DNA from: Verrucomicrobiales bacterium | GTDB lineage: Bacteria; Verrucomicrobiota; Verrucomicrobiia; Verrucomicrobiales; DEV007 | NCBI GenBank assembly: GCA_029210205.1 | Contig: JARGOD010000044.1 | Location: 1 to 40,588, forward strand | Direction: 5' to 3' | DNA: 40,588 bases | In this document: in pieces, positions 35,019-40,588 of the stretch | How the letters are laid out: every line of letters starts with the position of its first letter | How positions within the stretch are numbered: the stretch's first letter is position 1 | Notes under the pieces: generated by a model | Database searches by the model: none | What the model saw: the letters and a program-made list of their open reading frames with translations, nothing else | Told to the model about the DNA's origin: nothing | Program-made: the position numbers and the translations under genes

Positions 35019-36238
35019 GGTGCATTCCCTTCCACGGATTCTTCAATCGTAACAGCTTTGCGACGTGACACTTTCTGAACCCGTTCTTCGTTTAAAAGGT
35101 TCAGAGTGGAAACTTTCCATCGTTCATTTGCAGCCGAAAATATAATGTGCGCTTCATACCGATTGGTTCGCTCGTGGGTGTGCCCCCAGTGCGTCACTTC
35201 CCCAATCGTCGCCCAGTTCGCGAGGACACCCATAGTTTCACCTCCAGCATTGTCCGGTGAAGATTCCAGAATTTCCCAGTCGCGCAAAGCAATCTCGTAA
35301 ACCCTTACCCTCGGCCCCCCGAGACTTTCGAGTTCGAGAGACCCCCTGATCTCTAAGTAGACTTCCTCCAACAAGGGACCTCTCACAGACTCTGCGAGAG
35401 TATCATAAATTGACGACTCATCCCTGAAATCGAAAGCGTGATAGATATTTCTCAACGAAGCGTAAACCAGCTCCTCAATCTCGGAGTGCTCCGGCATTTC
35501 AACTCGATCAACCCGAATCTGAAATGCTGCCACGCCACACGCGATTCCTCCAACCGTCAGCCATCCGACCCAAGCGGGAGATTTTTGCTTCAGGCGGATC
35601 ACAACGACTGCGGCACCAACGAGCATGAGAAGACCGAGAAAGATAAGATGGCGGGCAGGCCTGCTCTGGAAACGCTCGACTGGGGGAATTGCGAGCAACT
35701 CCGGAATGTCGATTTCTTCCTCTAACTCCCAGGAAAACTCCCCTTCTCCTGAGCGAAGAAGTCGCGCTGAAGGTCTACCCCGACTCGCGATCTCAAGAAC
35801 TAATGTCTCCTGCCCCGGTGCAAACCAGAGCCATTCGCCCCGGAGTTCGCGAATGGCGCGAACATCCGCCGACAAAGTGATACCGACCAGAGCTTCATTC
35901 AGAGGAATTTTCGAGCGCTCATCATTTGAGTAACCGGTTTCGGGATCAGGAACAATAAAACGGACGGATCGCTCCGTGTAATTGATTTCTTTTCCGGGGG
36001 AATTGAGATTCACACCTGATTCGAAAAGTGTCGCAATATTGTCGAGCACCGCCTGTCGCTCAGAAAAGTCAATACCATCCTCATTAAGTCGCCACTTGTC
36101 TCTGAACGAAGCGACTTCAACAATCGCCTCGAGACGAAGCTCAAAAGGCTCGACACTGACAAAACCACGAATTGGCTCTGCCCCCCCGGCGATGTAGGGG
36201 AAAAATATGAGAAAAACAGTGGCGACTCGTTGATACAC
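35015..36238 (-). CDS. Exported two-helix membrane protein leading an ABC operon
   Basis: 407 residues: signal peptide (about 1-20), an extracytoplasmic domain (about 21-195), two adjacent helices (about 198-215 and 223-241), and a C-terminal domain of about 160 residues (VRVYEIALRDWEILESSP..., NRYEAHIIFSAANERWKVSTLNLL). I recognise no family. It is probably the substrate-facing partner of the downstream ATPase and permease, to which it is coupled by an ATGA overlap. Confidence 0.8.
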   Translation of the reverse strand: MYQRVATVFLIFFPYIAGGAEPIRGFVSVEPFELRLEAIVEVASFRDKWRLNEDGIDFSERQAVLDNIATLFESGVNLNSPGKEINYTERSVRFIVPDPETGYSNDERSKIPLNEALVGITLSADVRAIRELRGEWLWFAPGQETLVLEIASRGRPSARLLRSGEGEFSWELEEEIDIPELLAIPPVERFQSRPARHLIFLGLLMLVGAAVVVIRLKQKSPAWVGWLTVGGIACGVAAFQIRVDRVEMPEHSEIEELVYASLRNIYHAFDFRDESSIYDTLAESVRGPLLEEVYLEIRGSLELESLGGPRVRVYEIALRDWEILESSPDNAGGETMGVLANWATIGEVTHWGHTHERTNRYEAHIIFSAANERWKVSTLNLLNEERVQKVSRRKAVTIEESVEGNAP

Positions 36239-36401
36239 AGCGGAACAAACGCAGAAGAGGCACCATCGTCAACCGAATCAAAGTGAGCTCGCCAAATTCT
36301 TGTCGAACTTTCCCGCTCTCGATCATGGAATCCGGGCCTGAATGCGGCGCTTGATTCGTCGCATTATCTCTGCTTTGCTGACTGCTTAGCCGATAAGGAC
36401 C

Positions 36402-37952
36402 ATGCGAAGAAAAATACTTTCCCTCTATACCCTCGCTGCACTCAGCGCTCTACCCGCGACGGCAGCTGATGTCGATTTCATGACACAGATCAAGCCACTT
36501 TTCGAAGGGGCCTGTGTCCAATGTCACAATCCGGAAGATGCCAAATCTGAAGGAGCGGAGTATGACATGACCACTAAAGAGGCCACCTTTATCGGCGGCG
36601 AAAGCTATGGCGAAGACGTCATCAGATCCGGCGATGGCAATGACAGTCCGGTCTACTGGATGACGACTATCCACCTTGACGATCCAGACGATTCTGAGGC
36701 AATGCCTCCGAAAAAGCCGTTGAACGAATATCAGCAGCAGATCATCAAGGATTGGATCGATCAGGGCGCAGATTGGCCGGAAGGCGTTGTCCTCGACGAG
36801 AAGCCTCGCGTCACCTTCCAAAATGTCCGCCAGCTTCTGATGAAAGGGGGGCCTTTCAGTGCCAAGCAAATCGAAATGCTCAATCTCTGGGCAGAACAGG
36901 GCGCCGACTGGCCGGAAGGCGTTACTCTCGGAGGTGCGACTGCTGCCGAAGATGCGCTGGGCGACAATCTCAGCCTCGTGAAGACGATCCGTGAAAAGAT
37001 TCTTGAAACCTCGAAAGAAAAGTCGTTCGAAGAGATGAAGGAATACACCGGCTCGATTCCAAAGACAGGCGTGAAATACGATATGATTCCGATTCCCGGT
37101 GGTGAATTCACGATGGGAAGTCCGGAGGACGAAGCTGGCCGCTTTGATGATGAGGGTCCTCAGCACCAGGTCAAAGTCGAGCCTTTCTGGATGGGTAAAT
37201 TTGAAGTGACCTGGAACATGTATGAGCCATTCATGATCACTGGTGTGGCCCGCAATAAAGACGGATCGCCTGAGAACATTCCTGCCGATGCGGAGCCACT
37301 CGACGTTGTTTCGAGCCCGACGACCCCCTACACTGAAATGAGTTTCGGCATGGGAACGGACGGCTACCCGGCGATTTGCATGACGCAACACGCTGCTAAC
37401 AAATTCTGCCAGTGGCTCAGCGCTCAAACTGGACATTACTACCGGCTTCCTACCGAAGCCGAGTGGGAGTTCGCCTGCCGTGCCGGCACAACCGGGCCGT
37501 TTTCTGTGCCTGAAGAAGAGCTTTCAGACTACGCCGTCCTCGATCCCGAGCAGATTCGAGTTGGTTACGAGAAAGTTGGAACCAAAAAGCCAAATCCATT
37601 CGGCCTCTACGACATGCACGGAAACGTTATGGAGTGGGTTCTCGACCAGTACATCGAAGACGCCTACAGCAAACGGACCGGAGTCACTGAGAATCCGCTC
37701 GAAATCCCAACGACACTTTACCCGAGGATTGCCCGTGGGGGTTCATGGTATGATCCCCCTGAAGAGCTCCGATCGGCTCGCCGAATTTTCTCGGACGAGA
37801 ATTGGAAAGTTCAGGATCCACAGCTTCCCAAGTCAATTTGGTATCATACCGACGCGCATTGGCTTGGCTTCCGCCTCATTCGCCCTCTTAATGTCCCTGA
37901 GCCCGAGGCCATGGATATAATGTGGAATTCCGGTCGCAACGGAGCAGACTGA
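36402..37952 (+). CDS. Secreted cytochrome c-SUMF1/FGE-like fusion
   Basis: 516 residues. Signal peptide (about 1-22); planctomycete-type cytochrome module with one haem site CVQCH (38-42); a duplicated EQGADWPEGV segment (about 118-180); SUMF1-type domain (about 226-500: IPIPGGEFTMGSPEDEAGRFDDEGP, YRLPTEAEWEFACRAGT, NPFGLYDMHGNVMEWV, RGGSWYD, LGFRLIRP). The two active-site Cys of formylglycine-generating enzymes are missing (the segment reads RSARRIF), so it probably does not mature sulfatases. AAGGA precedes the ATG. Confidence 0.88.
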   Translation: MRRKILSLYTLAALSALPATAADVDFMTQIKPLFEGACVQCHNPEDAKSEGAEYDMTTKEATFIGGESYGEDVIRSGDGNDSPVYWMTTIHLDDPDDSEAMPPKKPLNEYQQQIIKDWIDQGADWPEGVVLDEKPRVTFQNVRQLLMKGGPFSAKQIEMLNLWAEQGADWPEGVTLGGATAAEDALGDNLSLVKTIREKILETSKEKSFEEMKEYTGSIPKTGVKYDMIPIPGGEFTMGSPEDEAGRFDDEGPQHQVKVEPFWMGKFEVTWNMYEPFMITGVARNKDGSPENIPADAEPLDVVSSPTTPYTEMSFGMGTDGYPAICMTQHAANKFCQWLSAQTGHYYRLPTEAEWEFACRAGTTGPFSVPEEELSDYAVLDPEQIRVGYEKVGTKKPNPFGLYDMHGNVMEWVLDQYIEDAYSKRTGVTENPLEIPTTLYPRIARGGSWYDPPEELRSARRIFSDENWKVQDPQLPKSIWYHTDAHWLGFRLIRPLNVPEPEAMDIMWNSGRNGAD

Positions 37953-37987
37953 TTATGGATCAAGGTTCTGTTCGATGAGAACTGCTG

Positions 37988-38014
37988 AAGGCGGGCCTGC
38001 GGGTTCGCCTTTTT
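37988..38014 (+). terminator. Intrinsic terminator after the SUMF1-cytochrome gene
   Basis: AAGGCGGGCC, loop TGCG, GGTTCGCCTT (10 pairs, two G-T) then TTT. It separates this gene from apbE and overlies an earlier apbE-frame ATG, which supports the later apbE start. Confidence 0.7.
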
Positions 38015-38028
38015 CGTTTCGCCACCTC

Positions 38029-39078
38029 ATGATTTCTCGCCTTTTAACCCTTTCTCTACCGTTTGCTTTTTTGATTCCGGCCCATGGGGATGATCTCAAA
38101 CTTTATACCTACAAGCAGCCGCATATGGGGTCGGAGTTTACCTTCCGAATCTGGGCTGAACAGGGTCAACTCAGTGAACTAACCCTGTTGAGTGAGAAGG
38201 CCTTTGCCCGGGTCGCTGAGCTAAATCAAATCGCCTCAGACTATCTCCCCGAGTCCGAGATTAACAATTTTGCGAAGCAACCCTCCGGCAAACCCATTTC
38301 TGTCAGTAAAGATCTCTACCAACTTCTCGATCTCTCATCCCGGCTCACCGAGCAAACTGATGGTGCATTCGATGCAACCGCCGGACCACTGATTCGGCTT
38401 TGGAGGATGACAAAGAAAAACCGGCGCCTTCCGACCTCTGAGCAACTCGCCCGTGCTCGCGCCCGCACCGGTGCGGATTTTCTTCGTTTCGATCCGCTCT
38501 CTCGAACCATTACAAAACTGATCGATGGGATGCTTTTCGACCTTGGTGGAATTGCCAAAGGATATGCTGCTGACGCTGCTCTCACGACCTTCAAGGAAGG
38601 TGGCTTTCCACGGGTGCTCGTTGCCGCGAGCGGCGATATTGTTGTCGGAGATCCCCCGCCGAATAGGCAAGGCTGGCGTGTTGGGATAGAGACGCTGCAT
38701 CTTGGCGACGATCTCAAGGACCTCCAAACCGTGTTGCTCTCGAACATGGCAATCTCAACTTCGGGCGATACTAGACGTTTCTACGAACTCGATGACGTGC
38801 GCTACTCACACATCGTTTCAACGCGCACGGGGCTCGGCCTCACCGAAAGAATTGGCGCCAGCGTTATTGCCCCGAATGCCACGACCTCTGACAGTTTTGC
38901 CACCGCCGTCACTCTCCTTGGCGAAAAGGATGGCTTGCAATTCATCAGGAATAAGCGAGAAATCGAGTGCCAAATCGTTGCCCTCCGGAATGGTCGGGAG
39001 GTGGCGATCCGAACCGATGGATTCTCCCGATTCGAAGAAAAAAAAGCTCAAGAAGAAAGCCCCGTCCCCACGCCGTGA
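38029..39078 (+). CDS. apbE: FAD:protein FMN transferase ApbE
   Basis: 349 residues with an N-terminal signal sequence (MISRLLTLSLPFAFLIPAHG). Motifs: HMGSEFTFRIW, DGAFDATAGPLIRLW, DLGGIAKGYAAD (flavin/metal), ASGDIVVGDPP, and the His/Ser-rich RYSHIVSTRTG with AISTSGDTRR. It attaches FMN to Thr in flavoproteins such as RnfG or NqrC; no such target is in the window. I chose this ATG because the upstream one lies before a terminator hairpin. Confidence 0.9.
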   Translation: MISRLLTLSLPFAFLIPAHGDDLKLYTYKQPHMGSEFTFRIWAEQGQLSELTLLSEKAFARVAELNQIASDYLPESEINNFAKQPSGKPISVSKDLYQLLDLSSRLTEQTDGAFDATAGPLIRLWRMTKKNRRLPTSEQLARARARTGADFLRFDPLSRTITKLIDGMLFDLGGIAKGYAADAALTTFKEGGFPRVLVAASGDIVVGDPPPNRQGWRVGIETLHLGDDLKDLQTVLLSNMAISTSGDTRRFYELDDVRYSHIVSTRTGLGLTERIGASVIAPNATTSDSFATAVTLLGEKDGLQFIRNKREIECQIVALRNGREVAIRTDGFSRFEEKKAQEESPVPTP

Positions 39079-39478
39079 TGGGCGGGAGGCAGCGGTACAG
39101 TATCTTTACGGGAACGACATTCAAGGTGAGATCGATTTTTCAGATGAAACACTCGAAGCCTTCTGGGAGCTGCGCCTCGCGAAACCAACGGCCCAGGATT
39201 TTGCAACTCTCATCATCGGCGGTGTCCGCGATCATCTCAGCGAAATTGATGATGCGATTAGGGTGAAACTGGAAAACTTCGCCTTTCAGCGCCTCACCCC
39301 GGTTGACCGCAACATTCTTCGCGTCGGCGCGTATGAAGTGATCTTTGCGACCGACATACCGTGGCAGGTAGCTATCAACGAATCAGTCGAAATTGCGAAA
39401 CGATTCGGCAGCGAGGAGTCACCCGGTTTCATCAACGGCATCCTCGATAACCTTCGAAAAGCCCGGGAGGCAAGCTAG
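39017..39478 (+). CDS. nusB: Transcription antitermination factor NusB
   Basis: 153 residues. A basic N terminus (SKKKKLKKK) precedes the all-helical NusB fold: RREAAVQYLYGND-type helix, FATLIIGGVRDHLSEID, RLTPVDRNILRVGAYEVIF, WQVAINESVEIAKRFGSEESPGFINGILDNL. It binds NusE/S10 and boxA RNA in rRNA operons. I chose this ATG as the first in frame giving family length; the gene then overlaps apbE by 62 bases. ftsY follows 3 bases after the stop. Confidence 0.92.
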   Translation: MDSPDSKKKKLKKKAPSPRRDGREAAVQYLYGNDIQGEIDFSDETLEAFWELRLAKPTAQDFATLIIGGVRDHLSEIDDAIRVKLENFAFQRLTPVDRNILRVGAYEVIFATDIPWQVAINESVEIAKRFGSEESPGFINGILDNLRKAREAS

Positions 39479-39481
39479 TCC

Positions 39482-40327
39482 ATGGCACTATTCCAATCTA
39501 TCGTCGACCGTTTTAGAGGAACGGATGTCGACTGGGATGACCTCGAGGAAACGCTCATTGGCGGTGATCTCGGAATACATCTCACTACTGAGATTGTCGA
39601 CAGGCTTCGGGACAGAAAAGGGAAACTCGATGCCGAGACAATTGTTGAGTCCTGTCGCGAAGAAATCATCGCTATTCTTGGCTCGGAACCGGAGGCACTT
39701 CCGGAGCCGGAGGATGGGATGCCGGCGGTCATTCTTGTCGCAGGGGTAAATGGCGTCGGGAAAACCACCTCAGTTGCCAAACTGGCGGCTTATCTTAAAT
39801 CGCAGGGAAAATCAGTCGTTCTTGCTGCGGCCGATACTTTCAGAGCCGCTGCTATCGAGCAGCTGAAAATCTGGGCCGACCGCATCGATGTTCCTATCGT
39901 GACGACCCAATATCAGGGTGACCCTTCCTCCGTCTGTTACGATGCCCATTCCAAAGCGATCGCGATGGGAGCTGACTACCTCATTTGTGACACGGCGGGC
40001 CGGCTTCACACCCGTCATAACCTGATGGAAGAACTGAAAAAGATTCGTCGTACGATCGCGAAGCAGGATGAGTCAGCACCACACCAGCGATGGATTGTTG
40101 TCGATGCGACGACAGGATCAAACGCCCTCAATCAGGCTCGGGAGTTTCAATCTGCCCTCGATTTAAATGGCGTCATAGTCACAAAGCTGGACGGATCGGG
40201 CAAGGGCGGCAGCGTTGTCGCGATCCAACACGAGCTCGGAGTTCCGACCCGTTTCATCGGGACAGGGGAAAAAGAAAGTGATTTGGAGCAATTTGATCCC
40301 AACACTTTCGTCGAGACCCTGCTTTGA
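39482..40327 (+). CDS. ftsY: Signal recognition particle receptor FtsY
   Basis: 281 residues. NG domain only: short N domain (1-70), G1 GVNGVGKTT, DTFRAAA, DTAGR, TKLDGSGKGG and the C-terminal GTGEKESDLEQFDPNTFVETLL. The acidic A domain of E. coli FtsY is absent, as in many bacteria. GGGAGG precedes the start. It docks SRP-bound ribosomes at the membrane. Confidence 0.95.
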   Translation: MALFQSIVDRFRGTDVDWDDLEETLIGGDLGIHLTTEIVDRLRDRKGKLDAETIVESCREEIIAILGSEPEALPEPEDGMPAVILVAGVNGVGKTTSVAKLAAYLKSQGKSVVLAAADTFRAAAIEQLKIWADRIDVPIVTTQYQGDPSSVCYDAHSKAIAMGADYLICDTAGRLHTRHNLMEELKKIRRTIAKQDESAPHQRWIVVDATTGSNALNQAREFQSALDLNGVIVTKLDGSGKGGSVVAIQHELGVPTRFIGTGEKESDLEQFDPNTFVETLL

Positions 40328-40435
40328 TTTCTCATTGGTTTCCCACGAAACCGACTCAAAGGCTGCTCAATTCGATATTGACCCTTCAGGCCTTCACCAG
40401 CAAAGTCTGGGCATCCTAAAAAACCCGGATTAACT

Positions 40436-40588
40436 ATGGCAGATCTAGACGACATCAGAGACGGAGACAATTTTGGTCTCAACACCCCCGCAGACACCAG
40501 TTCCTTCTATCTCAAGGGACTCAACAGCACGGATTGGGGCATCAAGAACCGCATGTCCCGTATTTTCAACCGCAAGTCCGGTCGCACC
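40436..40588 (+). CDS. LsrF-like aldolase/thiolase, N-terminal part
   Basis: First 51 codons only; the gene runs off the window. MADLDDIRDGDNF and STDWGIKNRMSRIFNRKSGRT match the N terminus of E. coli LsrF (MADLDDIKDGKDF...), a COG1830 aldolase-fold protein that acts in autoinducer-2 breakdown there. In Verrucomicrobia such proteins may instead be class I aldolases; no lsr genes are near. Confidence 0.85.
   Translation, partial: MADLDDIRDGDNFGLNTPADTSSFYLKGLNSTDWGIKNRMSRIFNRKSGRT

Noticed and set aside
36450-37436. 328-residue open frame on the minus strand
   Set aside because: Lies wholly inside the SUMF1-cytochrome gene and shows no signal, domain or repeat; typical codon shadow.
1-40588. 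CRISPR arrays, IS elements, prophage or restriction-modification genes
   Set aside because: No direct repeat array, transposase, integrase, phage structural or methylase motif found in any supported gene.

Overview
The window reads as chromosomal DNA of a Verrucomicrobiota-type bacterium of the Planctomycetes-Verrucomicrobia-Chlamydiae group. This rests on the mix of secreted DUF1080 protein, type I sulfatase, planctomycete-type cytochrome c modules (one fused to a SUMF1/FGE-like domain), a FloA-type flotillin, DUF3597, and house-keeping genes in unusual neighbourhoods. This is inference from gene content; there is no rRNA to confirm it. I see no insertion sequence, prophage, CRISPR array or plasmid gene, and codon use looks even throughout.

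Layout. 1-1975 (+): 3' part of class II fructose-bisphosphate aldolase with a strong terminator, then a secreted DUF1080 protein. 2047-7057: an envelope redox locus made of an OmpA-like protein and a large three-haem DUF4384 protein (both -), a divergent di-haem lipoprotein (+) and a convergent His-rich lipoprotein (-). 7126-8541 (+): a sulfatase without signal peptide. 17016 down to 8551 (-): a probable operon nusA-infB-rbfA-nrnA, two unknown envelope proteins, and an NfeD protein with a duplicated protease region; an intrinsic terminator lies in the nusA leader. 17176-19407: HAD hydrolase, tRNA-Lys(UUU), MgtE Mg2+ transporter. 19528-24558 (+): secreted nuclease with an HhH tail, DhnA/FbaB-type aldolase, radical SAM protein, secreted GDPD, DusB-like enzyme. 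24510-27817: small membrane protein (-), an AT-rich island, yaaA, and a coupled pair of secreted unknowns. 27893-33157: DUF3597 (-) and VanX-like dipeptidase (+) flanking a 13-bp inverted repeat, CCA-adding-type nucleotidyltransferase, secreted SGNH hydrolase, FloA and a proline-rich membrane protein. 33175-36238 (-): ABC-type operon of membrane protein, ATPase and permease, joined by ATGA overlaps. 36402-40588 (+): SUMF1-cytochrome fusion, apbE, nusB, ftsY and the first 51 codons of an LsrF-like aldolase.

How the genes fit together. The nusA block and nusB/ftsY supply transcription, translation and secretion. Several loci act on the cell envelope: NfeD, FloA, VanX-like dipeptidase, GDPD, the ABC operon and the haem proteins. 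The most system-like parts not explained by textbook operons are the 2-7 kb haem/OmpA locus, the three-gene ABC operon with His-rich extracytoplasmic loops, and the NfeD protein with one intact and one degenerate protease module.
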